The notes under the pieces: generated by a model | Told to the model about the DNA's origin: nothing | What the model saw: only the letters and a program-made list of their open reading frames with translations | Database searches by the model: none | Program-made: the position numbers and the translations under genes | In this document: in pieces, positions 17,092 to 24,080 of the stretch | How positions within the stretch are numbered: the first letter of the stretch is position 1 | Layout: the number at the start of each line of letters is the position of its first letter | Assembly: GCA_036675345.1 (NCBI GenBank) | Contig: JAKFFE010000017.1 | Coordinates: forward strand, 310,001 to 374,000 | DNA: 64,000 nucleotides | Direction of reading: 5' to 3' | From: JALYOC01 sp036675345 | GTDB lineage: Bacteria > Myxococcota > Myxococcia > Myxococcales > Myxococcaceae

Positions 17092-17862
17092 ATGAGAACC
17101 ATCTCCACAGTGGTCGAGCAGCTCCTTGCACTGGGGGTACGCCCGGGAGCAACGCTGCTGGTCCACACCTCCTTCCGGGCGGTGGGGCCGGTGGAGGGAG
17201 GTGCCCTGGGGCTGATCGCGGCCCTGCGACAAGCGGTGGGACCCGAGGGAACGCTGGTGATGCCCACGATGACCGACGGCACCACGGTCTTCGACCCGCG
17301 GACCACCCCGACCGAGCAGATGGGAATCACCGCGGAGCTCTTCTGGCGCCAGCCGGGCGTCCTCCGCAGCGGCCATCCCGGAGGGTCGTTCGCCGCGGCC
17401 GGGCCCTTGGCGGAGCAGATCTGCGCGCCTCAGCCCCTCTCCCCTCCTCACGGGTTGGACAGCCCGGTGGGTCGCGTCTTCGAAGCGGGCGGGCAGGTGT
17501 TGCTGCTGGGGGTGACGCACAGCGAGAACACCTCACTGCATCTGGCAGAGGCGATCGCCCAGGTCCCCTACTCCGTCTCCCACCCCTGCGTTGTCGAGGT
17601 GGACGGGGAGCCGACCGAGATCCTGATCGCCGAGACCGACCATTGTTGCATCGGATTCCGGAAGGCGGATTCCTGGCTGCGTGAGCGCGGGCTTCAGCGG
17701 GAAGGAAAGGTGGGCATCGCCGACGCGCGGCTGATCGAGTCTCAAGACGTGGTCCGCATCGCGGTGGAACAACTGCGGAGGGATCCGTTGGTGTTCCTAT
17801 GCGACGCCCGAGCCGGGTGCGACGAGTGCGATGCTGCCCGCGCCAGTGTCGAGGCCCCTTAG
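17092..17862 (+). CDS. AAC(3)-family N-acetyltransferase
   Basis: 256 residues of the antibiotic N3'-acetyltransferase fold, which transfers acetyl from acetyl-CoA to an amine. Diagnostic segments are LLVHTSFRAVGPVEGGA, GTLVMPTMTD, RSGHPGGSFAAAG, DSPVGRVFEAGGQVLLLGV and HSENTSLHLAE. Family members in environmental bacteria act on aminoglycosides or on unrelated amines (YokD and FrbF types), so resistance should not be assumed. A C-terminal DARAGCDECD pair of cysteines is extra. The ATG at 17092 fits the family N-terminus; an upstream in-frame ATG at 17065 is less likely. The stop abuts the next start with no spacing, beginning a four-gene coupled chain. Confidence 0.88.
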   Translation: MRTISTVVEQLLALGVRPGATLLVHTSFRAVGPVEGGALGLIAALRQAVGPEGTLVMPTMTDGTTVFDPRTTPTEQMGITAELFWRQPGVLRSGHPGGSFAAAGPLAEQICAPQPLSPPHGLDSPVGRVFEAGGQVLLLGVTHSENTSLHLAEAIAQVPYSVSHPCVVEVDGEPTEILIAETDHCCIGFRKADSWLRERGLQREGKVGIADARLIESQDVVRIAVEQLRRDPLVFLCDARAGCDECDAARASVEAP

Positions 17863-18225
17863 ATGCGCAGCACCCTCATCGGCCTTCTGCTGGCGTGTGC
17901 CCCTCCTCCGTGCGCTCAGGATGGCTGTTGCGGCGCCGGGCGGATTCCCATCGGAGGCAGCGAGGTCTCGGGCTCGTGCACCCTACCGGTCACGGTCGTG
18001 GCCTGCGTGCCCACGGGAACCATTCTCGACCACCAGTACCGCTGTTTCGTGCGCGCCGACGGAACCATCTTCCTGTTTCACGAGGATCCCGGGCTGGCGG
18101 CGATGGGTGCGGACTGGCGCGCCTGCACCTTCGAGGAGACCGAGTCGGTCTTTGCTTTGCCCACCTGCCCCTCAAGGGGATTCGTGTGTCGTGAGGGAAC
18201 CTGCGGCACAATGCCGGCTCCGTGA
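17863..18225 (+). CDS. Small cysteine-rich lipoprotein, unknown function
   Basis: 120 residues. The N-terminus MRSTLIGLLLACAPPPCAQ ends in a lipobox LLAC at Cys12, so lipidation is likely. The mature protein has about ten cysteines (DGCCGAG, GSCTLPVTVVACVP, YRCFV, RACTF, PTCPSRGFVCREGTCG), which points to disulfide bonding. Its ATG follows the acetyltransferase TAG directly and its stop overlaps the next gene as GTGA. No family was recognised. Confidence 0.65.
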   Translation: MRSTLIGLLLACAPPPCAQDGCCGAGRIPIGGSEVSGSCTLPVTVVACVPTGTILDHQYRCFVRADGTIFLFHEDPGLAAMGADWRACTFEETESVFALPTCPSRGFVCREGTCGTMPAP

Positions 18226-18734
18226 GTTCCCTCCATCGTCTGGTCCCCGCCCTGCTCTTCCTCTCCCTTCCCGCCCTGGCTCAGGACGGAGGAACCGTCG
18301 CCGCGCCCGCGGCTGCCCCGGTCCGGGCTCCTGCCCCGCCGGTGGTGAACACCCCGGACACCGAGGCCCTGCGCACCGTGGCCAAGGCGTTCTTCCAGGC
18401 GCTGCTGGCGCTGGACTCCCGCGGGGCCACCCACCTCACCTCGTCTCCGTTCTATCTGGAGGGCGCGAGACTGGAGGGCGAGGAGGCGATCTCCCAGGCG
18501 TTGATCCGTCAGCTTCGCTCCAAGCGAACGGATCTGCTGACCCTCTACTCGATCGACGTCTACAGCCTGGCGGAGATGGAGGCGAAGTTCGGCAAGCTCC
18601 CCGGGCGGCTCTCGGGAATGCCGGTGCAGGAGCGGGGGGCGATGTTCGCGGTGGGCAACATCAATGGCCGGGCCGCGGTGGCGATGCTGAAGGTCGTGGG
18701 CGGCAACTGGCGCGTGGTCGGCTTCCACGACTGA
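18222..18734 (+). CDS. Exported NTF2-like protein of unknown function
   Basis: 170 residues: signal peptide MSSLHRLVPALLFLSLPALAQ, an Ala/Pro-rich linker, then a ~120-residue domain (TEALRTVAKAFFQALLALDSRGATHLTSSPFYLEG to AMLKVVGGNWRVVGFHD) with the helix-then-sheet pattern of NTF2/SnoaL-like proteins, ending in the typical GNWRVVGF strand. The GTG start overlaps the previous stop, and the TGA overlaps the tag start. Probably periplasmic; no catalytic residues could be assigned. Confidence 0.7.
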   Translation: MSSLHRLVPALLFLSLPALAQDGGTVAAPAAAPVRAPAPPVVNTPDTEALRTVAKAFFQALLALDSRGATHLTSSPFYLEGARLEGEEAISQALIRQLRSKRTDLLTLYSIDVYSLAEMEAKFGKLPGRLSGMPVQERGAMFAVGNINGRAAVAMLKVVGGNWRVVGFHD

Positions 18735-19360
18735 TGAAGGAGCCCATTCGGTGCACCTGGCCGGGCACCGACCCGGCCTACGTCCGCTACCACGACGAGG
18801 AGTGGGCCCGACCCCGGCTCTCCGATCGCGAGCTGTACGAGCGGATCTGTCTAGAGGGGTTCCAGGCCGGGCTGGCTTGGATCACCATCCTGCGGAAGCG
18901 TCCTGCGTTCCGGGAGGTGTTCCTGGACTTCGACCTGGAGAAGGTGGCCGCCTTCGGAAAGCGGGACGTGGAGCGACTGATGGTCGACGCCCGCATCGTC
19001 CGCAGCCAGCCGAAGATCGAGGCCGCGATCCAGAACGCAAGGGCGGCGATCGAGCTGATCGGCCGGGAGGGTTCGCTGGCCAAGGTGATCTGGGCCCACG
19101 CGCCGCCGAAGCGATCGGTCCGCAAGACCTCGGCGGACATCCCGGCGATCACCCCCGAGTCCACCGCCCTCTCCAAGTCCCTGCGCAAGGCCGGCTTCAA
19201 CTTCGTCGGCCCCACCACCATGTATGCCCTGCTGCAGGCAGCCGGCGTGGTCAACGACCACCTGGCCCGTTGCCACGTCCGCCTCGAGGTGGAGACAGAG
19301 CAACTGGAGGCCAGCGCCCGGGTGAGCCGTCTGCGCCAGGGCGGGGCCTCAAGGCCCTGA
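18734..19360 (+). CDS. tag: DNA-3-methyladenine glycosylase I
   Basis: 208 residues. It excises 3-methyladenine from alkylated DNA to start base-excision repair. The N-terminus IRCTWPGTDPAYVRYHDEEW carries the first zinc ligands (Cys7, His20) and NDHLARCHVR near the C-terminus carries the other His and Cys, matching the HhH-zinc architecture of E. coli Tag. EGFQAGLAWITILRKRPAFREVF is the conserved base-binding segment. One deviation is EEWARP, where the family normally has EWG. Its ATG overlaps the upstream stop (TGATG), so a housekeeping repair enzyme is coupled to three unrelated small genes. Confidence 0.94.
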   Translation: MKEPIRCTWPGTDPAYVRYHDEEWARPRLSDRELYERICLEGFQAGLAWITILRKRPAFREVFLDFDLEKVAAFGKRDVERLMVDARIVRSQPKIEAAIQNARAAIELIGREGSLAKVIWAHAPPKRSVRKTSADIPAITPESTALSKSLRKAGFNFVGPTTMYALLQAAGVVNDHLARCHVRLEVETEQLEASARVSRLRQGGASRP

Positions 19361-19489
19361 ACGGCTGCAAGGCGCTGGGACCCGGCTGAGAGTTTGGGGC
19401 TCGCGCCCTCGCGGCCCCTCCAATGAAGCCACCGAGCCATTCGTCCGCCCCATTCGCACCCTTAGGAGAACCGAGAAAAGGGGTCAGTC

Positions 19490-19891
19490 ATGGCAGGGCT
19501 GTCGAAGAGGAACCTGAAGTCCGCGGATGAGGTTCGGAAGTTCCACGATCACGGTGCGGCCGAGATCTACAAGTTGGGTTCGGACGTCTTCATGCGCGCC
19601 ACCTTCGAACCGGGCTGGCGGTGGACAGAAGATGTCCAGCCCCTCGCGGGCACCCGCACCTGCGAGGTCGCCCACTCGCTGTACGTGGAGTCCGGGAGGA
19701 TGCGGATCCGGATGGACGATGGACAGGAGGAGGAGGTTGCGGCCGGCGACCTGGTGGTCGTCTCCCCCGGCCATACCGCCTGGGTGGTAGGCGATGAGGC
19801 GTGCGTGATGCTCGACTTCGGAGACGTCGCCCGGTACGCGCAGCGAGCGCCCCCTGCCCCGCGCCCCGAACAGGAGGCGCGGGTCCACTGA
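19490..19891 (+). CDS. Small cupin-domain protein
   Basis: 133 residues forming a single conserved beta-barrel: DVFMRATFEPGWRWTEDVQP, EVAHSLYVESGRMRIRMDDGQEEEVAAGDLVVVSPGHTAWVVGDE and CVMLDFG. The motif order is that of cupins, but the usual HxH pair in motif 1 is missing (the region reads RWTED) and one His is seen in motif 2 (PGHTAW), so metal binding is uncertain. It has its own ribosome site and a ~130-base leader and ends 3 bases before the convergent aminotransferase gene. Role unknown; such proteins often act as small-molecule sensors or isomerases. Confidence 0.8.
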   Translation: MAGLSKRNLKSADEVRKFHDHGAAEIYKLGSDVFMRATFEPGWRWTEDVQPLAGTRTCEVAHSLYVESGRMRIRMDDGQEEEVAAGDLVVVSPGHTAWVVGDEACVMLDFGDVARYAQRAPPAPRPEQEARVH

Positions 19892-19894
19892 TCG

Positions 19895-21088
19895 CTAGCC
19901 CAGCGCCGCCACCAGGTCGCGGATCCGCCCCAGGCCCTTCTGGATGTTCTCCCGGGAGGTGACGAAGCTCATCCGGATGTTGGCGTCGGCGCCAAAGGGC
20001 GCGCCGGGGACGGCGGCCACCCGGAACTCGTCCAGCAGGATCTCCGAGAGCTGCACCGAGGAGTCGATCCGCTTGCCCTGGAAGGACTTGCCGATCAGCC
20101 CCTGGATGTTGGGGAACACGTAGAAGGCGCCGTCCGGGCGGCGGCAGCGGATCCCGGGGATGGCGTTGAGGCCGTCCACGAACAGGTCCCGGCGCGCCAC
20201 GTACTCCTTCACCATCGCGTCCAGCGCGTCCGGCGGACCGCGCAGCGCGGCCAGGGCGGCCTTCTGGGTGATCGAGGAGCAGTTGGAGGTGGACTGGTCC
20301 TGGATCATGGTCATCGCCGCGATCAGCTTCTGCGGACCGGCGGCGTAGCCCATCCGCCAGCCGGTCATCGAGAAGGCCTTGCTGGCGCCGTTGATCACCA
20401 CCGTGCGGGGAAACAGGTCCGGGGCGGCGTTGGCCAGGTTCACGAACGGCTGGGGGGTGTAGAGCAGCTTCTCGTAGATGTCGTCGGTGACCACCAGGCA
20501 GTCGTGGTCCCGGATCGCGGTGGCGATGTTCGCCAGCGCTTCGCGGGAGAGCACCACCCCGCTGGGGTTGCTGGGGCTGTTGATGATGATCGCCCGGGTC
20601 CGGGGGGTCAGCGCCGCCTTCAGCTTGGCCGGATCGGGGACGAAGCCGTCCTCCTCCCGGGTCTCCACGATCACCGGCTTGCCGCCCGCCAGCAGCACCA
20701 TGTCCGGGTAGCTGACCCAATTGGGCGAGAAGATGATCACCTCGTCGCCTTCGGAGAGCAGGGCCTGGAACAGGTTGTAGATCGAGTGCTTGGCGCCGGT
20801 GGAGACCAGCACCTGCTCCGGCTTGAACTCCAGCCCGTTGTCCTTCTTCAGCTTCTCGCAGATCGCCGCGCGCAGCTCCGGGATCCCGGCGGTGGCGGTG
20901 TACTTGGTGAACCCGGCGTGGATCGCCTCCACCGCCCCGTCCTTGATGAACTGGGGGGTGTCGAAGTCCGGCTCGCCGGCGGCGAACCCGACCACGTCGA
21001 TCCCCTGGGCAGCCAGGGCCTTGGCCTTGGCGTTGAGGGCCAGCGTGGGAGAGGGCTTGATGGCTTCCAGACGGCGCGCGAGCTTCAT
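19895..21088 (-). CDS. Class I pyridoxal-phosphate aminotransferase (aspartate aminotransferase type)
   Basis: 397 residues, the full length of an AspB/AAT-Ibeta-type enzyme that exchanges amino groups between aspartate and 2-oxoglutarate. Visible signatures are GEPDFDTPQFIKD, KYTATAGIPELRAAI, STGAKHSIYNLFQAL, NSPSNPSGVVLS, DDIYEKLLY and the Schiff-base lysine region INGASKAFSMTGWRMGY. The close match to the KYT..G..ELR and SKAFSMTGWR patterns favours aspartate (or aspartate/prephenate) specificity. It lies upstream of nothing on its own strand and is convergent with the cupin gene. Confidence 0.93.
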   Translation of the reverse strand: MKLARRLEAIKPSPTLALNAKAKALAAQGIDVVGFAAGEPDFDTPQFIKDGAVEAIHAGFTKYTATAGIPELRAAICEKLKKDNGLEFKPEQVLVSTGAKHSIYNLFQALLSEGDEVIIFSPNWVSYPDMVLLAGGKPVIVETREEDGFVPDPAKLKAALTPRTRAIIINSPSNPSGVVLSREALANIATAIRDHDCLVVTDDIYEKLLYTPQPFVNLANAAPDLFPRTVVINGASKAFSMTGWRMGYAAGPQKLIAAMTMIQDQSTSNCSSITQKAALAALRGPPDALDAMVKEYVARRDLFVDGLNAIPGIRCRRPDGAFYVFPNIQGLIGKSFQGKRIDSSVQLSEILLDEFRVAAVPGAPFGADANIRMSFVTSRENIQKGLGRIRDLVAALG

Positions 21089-21137
21089 GACGCGGCGTGT
21101 AGCAGCGTCCCGGCGCCCGGTTCAAGCCTCCCGCAGG

Positions 21138-21623
21138 TTACGGGGTGCGACCGAAGCGGGCGTGCAGCTTCTCCAGCACGTTGCGGGGGACCAGGCCTTC
21201 CACGTTACCGCCCAGGGAGGCCGCCTCCCGGACCAGCTGGGAGGAGATGTAGAAGTAGTCCTCCCCGGTCATCATGAACACCGTCTCGATCCGGTTGCTG
21301 GCGATCTTGCGGTTCATGTTCGCCATCTGGAACTCGTACTCGAAGTCGGAGACCGCGCGCAGCCCGCGCAGCACCACCGGGACCCCGCGCCGCTCGGAGT
21401 ACTTCACCAACAAGCCCTCGAAGGCGTCGACCTCCACCCGGGGGTCGTTGACCGCCTCGCGGATCATCTCCACCCGCTCGGCGGTGCTGAACAGCGGGGT
21501 CTTCTTGGGGTTCACCGCGATGGCCACGATCAGCTTGTCGAACAGCTGCAGCCCCCGCTTGACCAGGCTCAGGTGGCCGTTGGTGATCGGATCAAAGGAG
21601 CCTGGATAGATCGCGGTTCGCAT
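21138..21623 (-). CDS. coaD: Phosphopantetheine adenylyltransferase
   Basis: 161 residues, the usual size. CoaD catalyses the fourth step of coenzyme A synthesis, joining 4'-phosphopantetheine and ATP to dephospho-CoA. The nucleotidyltransferase motif AIYPGSFDPITNGHLSLVKRGLQLFDKLIVAIAVNP is diagnostic, as are RGLRAVSDFEYEFQMANMNRKI and FYISSQLVREAASLGG. It lies directly downstream of rsmD, the pairing found in very many bacteria, and the two are presumably cotranscribed. Confidence 0.97.
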   Translation of the reverse strand: MRTAIYPGSFDPITNGHLSLVKRGLQLFDKLIVAIAVNPKKTPLFSTAERVEMIREAVNDPRVEVDAFEGLLVKYSERRGVPVVLRGLRAVSDFEYEFQMANMNRKIASNRIETVFMMTGEDYFYISSQLVREAASLGGNVEGLVPRNVLEKLHARFGRTP

Positions 21624-21659
21624 CGCGTCCGGGAGTGTCGACGGCCGGGGGAAGGCGGG

Positions 21660-22217
21660 TCAAGAAAGCGAATAGAAGCTGACCGCGGTGTCCCCGAACT
21701 CGCGGAGGTCGTACCGGGTCAAGGCCCCGGCCTTTTCGGGCGAGGGCTCCTCCGAGCTGTGCTCGATCACCAGCACCCCGCGCGGACCCAGCAGGCCGTT
21801 CTCCAGCACCGCCGCCAGCAATTCCGGCACCGGGGCCTTCTCGTAGGGCGGGTCGGCGAAGATCAGCTCGAACACCCGCTTTTGCCGGCCCAGCTTCTCG
21901 CAGGCGCGCAGCGCGGGGATGGGGAGGATCTCCACCCGGTCCTGAACCTTGAAGGCCGCCGCGTTCTGGCGGCACAGGGCCAGCCCCTCGGCGGAGACGT
22001 CCACCAGCACCGCGTGGGCGGCGCCGCGGGAGAGGGACTCGAAGGCCAGCGCCCCGGTCCCCGCGTAGAGGTCCAGCACGTTGAGGTCCTCCAGCCACTG
22101 ACCCAGGATGTTGAAGATCGCGCCCCGCACCTTGTCCGAGGTGGGTCGCACGTTCTGCGACTTCGGCCCCGGGGTGGCCAGCGTCCTGCCCTTGAGACTG
22201 CCGGCGATGATCCGCAT
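21660..22217 (-). CDS. rsmD: 16S rRNA (guanine-966-N2)-methyltransferase
   Basis: 185 residues. It methylates G966 of 16S rRNA in the 30S subunit using SAM. MRIIAGSLKGRTLATP and the following RPTSDKVRGAIFNILG are the standard start of the family; NVLDLYAGTGALAFESLSRGA is the SAM loop and FADPPYE is the catalytic DPPY motif. I chose the ATG at 22215-22217, 4 bases after the upstream stop, in place of an upstream in-frame start. Gene order rsmD-coaD is conventional. Confidence 0.96.
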   Translation of the reverse strand: MRIIAGSLKGRTLATPGPKSQNVRPTSDKVRGAIFNILGQWLEDLNVLDLYAGTGALAFESLSRGAAHAVLVDVSAEGLALCRQNAAAFKVQDRVEILPIPALRACEKLGRQKRVFELIFADPPYEKAPVPELLAAVLENGLLGPRGVLVIEHSSEEPSPEKAGALTRYDLREFGDTAVSFYSLS

Positions 22218-22221
22218 CCGG

Positions 22222-23280
22222 CTAGTACCCGGCCTGGTCCGCCAGGAAGCGCGCGCAGCGGGTGGCGGTGCCCTTGCCGGCCATCGCCTCCAGCACATCG
22301 CAGGCCTCGCCGTAACAGAGCGCCTCCACCCGATCCCGCTCGGCCGGAGTGACCGCGGCCAGCGGATCTCCCAGCTGGGCCAACAGCTCGCCCAGGCCCA
22401 TGCGGGCGGACTGGGCCTTGGCCCGCAGCGCGGTCTGGGTATCGGGGGGCAGGACCTGGAGGACCCGGCGGGCGAAGGGTTCGGAGAGATCGACCTTCTT
22501 CACCCCTGCCGCGGCCCAGGCGGACAGGCGGCGGATCGGGGTGCCGTGATCCTCCAGCGCCAGCAAGGCGCCCTGGTCGCGGACGGTGTGGGAGATCTCG
22601 CGCAGGTACTCGAAGTCCGGCTCCGGTTCGGCGGCGCCGGGCAGCGCGTCAGGGACCACCGTCCGGCTGGAGATGCGCACCAGGTTCGGTCGCAGTCCGG
22701 CCTGGGCCAGCGCGTCCAGGAACCGGCCCAGCTCCTCGGCGGCGCCATGGCCGGAGGCTCCCCGGGGCGGCGCCACTTCGATCGCCAGCTCCCGTTCGAT
22801 GGCCGGACGGGCCACCTCCGCCACCTGCAGCGCCTGCTCCGGATCCAGCATCGAGACGTCCAGGCTGATCAGGGTAAAGCCAGCGTCGATGAACCGGAAC
22901 ACGTCCCCGGCCGCCGCCTCCACCGCCCTGCCCTCCAGCGAGGTCAGCCGCAACGGCCCGGCCTGCAGGAAGATCGGCTTGCGGTGCGCGGTCTCCTCGG
23001 CGGCCACCCGCAGCGCCTCGAAGGAGCGGGCAGGCGCCTCGCGCTGGGCCGGGCGGTAGGGGCTGGAGAGCCCCAGCACCGAGTCCAGGTCCCGGGCGGC
23101 GCGCAGCACCGCAGCGAACACCGGATCGGCCGGGATCTGCAGACAGGCCACCGCGGCGGGTTCGGACTCCAGCGACCGGAGCACATCCCGCGGGTTGAGC
23201 AGCGGCAGCGCCGAGTCGTGCCCCAGCCGCGCGGCGGCGTTGGTGGGGCGCAGGGCCAGCAATCTCTCCAGGGTGTCCAA
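22222..23280 (-). CDS. TIM-barrel protein resembling GatZ/class II aldolases
   Basis: 352 residues, soluble, no signal peptide. I recognise a class II aldolase/GatZ-like layout: IFLQAGPLRL, then RFIDAGFTLISLDVSMLDPEQALQVAEVARPAIERE (cf. the AGF-x3-LDASM and EVA segments of GatZ/KbaZ), IEVAPPRG, LLALEDHGT and VKKVDLSEPF. The usual zinc-binding histidines of FbaA are not evident. The assignment is by pattern and tentative; it could be a non-catalytic barrel or a distinct aldolase. It ends 4 bases before rsmD, so it heads a rsmD-coaD operon. Confidence 0.5.
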   Translation of the reverse strand: MDTLERLLALRPTNAAARLGHDSALPLLNPRDVLRSLESEPAAVACLQIPADPVFAAVLRAARDLDSVLGLSSPYRPAQREAPARSFEALRVAAEETAHRKPIFLQAGPLRLTSLEGRAVEAAAGDVFRFIDAGFTLISLDVSMLDPEQALQVAEVARPAIERELAIEVAPPRGASGHGAAEELGRFLDALAQAGLRPNLVRISSRTVVPDALPGAAEPEPDFEYLREISHTVRDQGALLALEDHGTPIRRLSAWAAAGVKKVDLSEPFARRVLQVLPPDTQTALRAKAQSARMGLGELLAQLGDPLAAVTPAERDRVEALCYGEACDVLEAMAGKGTATRCARFLADQAGY

Positions 23281-23443
23281 GACCCGGCCGCTCTAGCAGA
23301 TCCCGGGGGAGCAGAAGTAGCGCTGTCTTTCCGGAGGGTTGGCGTAGGTTGCCGCCGGAAGCGTTGCGCTCTGAGCAGATCACTTCAGGTCGCTACAACT
23401 TGGTCCTAGCTTCCTACATGCCGGATGATGGAAAGTTGCATTT

Positions 23444-23644
23444 ATGGCGCAACCGACCGACGAAGAACGCTGCATCTGCGTCCGCAGCCGAGCGAGCAAG
23501 GAGCTTCGGTGCGAGCTGATCGAAGGTCACTCCGGGCCGCACTACAACCGCTCCGATGCGCAGGGGCCCTTCCTGTGGACCCAGTCGGCGCGCCCCTTTG
23601 GCTCTCCCCGGACCAACACCCCTCCGGCGACCTCCGCCGTCTAG
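23444..23644 (+). CDS. Small cysteine/histidine protein (GHxGPH motif)
   Basis: 66 residues, MAQPTDEERCICVRSRASKE with Cys10, Cys12 and Cys23, then EGHSGPH and a Trp (FLWTQS). This C-x-C ... C-x-L-x2-GH-x-GPH layout recurs in small uncharacterised bacterial and phage proteins and may bind a metal. It has its own start just after a 160-base leader and is followed 75 bases later by a cytochrome gene. Function unknown; the small size leaves some doubt that it is a gene. Confidence 0.55.
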   Translation: MAQPTDEERCICVRSRASKELRCELIEGHSGPHYNRSDAQGPFLWTQSARPFGSPRTNTPPATSAV

Positions 23645-23719
23645 CCTGGCCCCTGGGGCCAGTGGCCCCTGCAGCCCGCAGGACCCACCCTCCCAGCGTC
23701 ACCTCTTTCGAGGAGCCGC

Positions 23720-24079
23720 ATGGACTTCCGGATACCGCTGTTGATGGCCGGTGTGGTGTGGAGTGGTTCAGCCCTCGCGCAGGATGCGGCGGCCAAGGAG
23801 GCGGAACGTCACTTCGCCACCCTGTGCGTCACCTGCCACGGACCGCAGGGCAAGGGCGATGGTCCGGCGGGCAAGGCGCTCAAGCCGCCCCCGGCCAACT
23901 TCAGCGATCCAGCCTTCCAGAAGGCGCGCACCGATGAGCAGCTGGCCAAGGTGATCCTGGAGGGCGGCGCCGCGGTGGGAAAGAGCCCGGTGATGCCTCC
24001 CAACCCCCAGTACAAATCCAAGCCGGAGGTGATCAAGGCGCTGGTGGCCAAGGTCCGGTCCTTCGGCGCCAAGAAGTAG
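23720..24079 (+). CDS. Mono-heme c-type cytochrome, periplasmic
   Basis: 119 residues: signal peptide MDFRIPLLMAGVVWSGSALA, one heme-attachment motif CVTCH, the following HGPQGKGDGPAGKAL loop, and a candidate axial Met in SPVMPPNPQYK. This is a class I cytochrome c that carries electrons in the periplasm. GAGG-like sequence precedes the ATG. Its stop is one base from the stop of the convergent membrane gene. The DNA around the heme resembles the cytochrome domains of the operon 6 kb away, but it is a separate transcription unit. Confidence 0.9.
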   Translation: MDFRIPLLMAGVVWSGSALAQDAAAKEAERHFATLCVTCHGPQGKGDGPAGKALKPPPANFSDPAFQKARTDEQLAKVILEGGAAVGKSPVMPPNPQYKSKPEVIKALVAKVRSFGAKK

Positions 24080-24080
24080 G

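Noticed and set aside
23397..23420. Possible fourth copy of palindrome family 1 before the small Cys protein
   Set aside because: Only AACTTG and TCCTA match; the right half does not align, so it is not better than chance.
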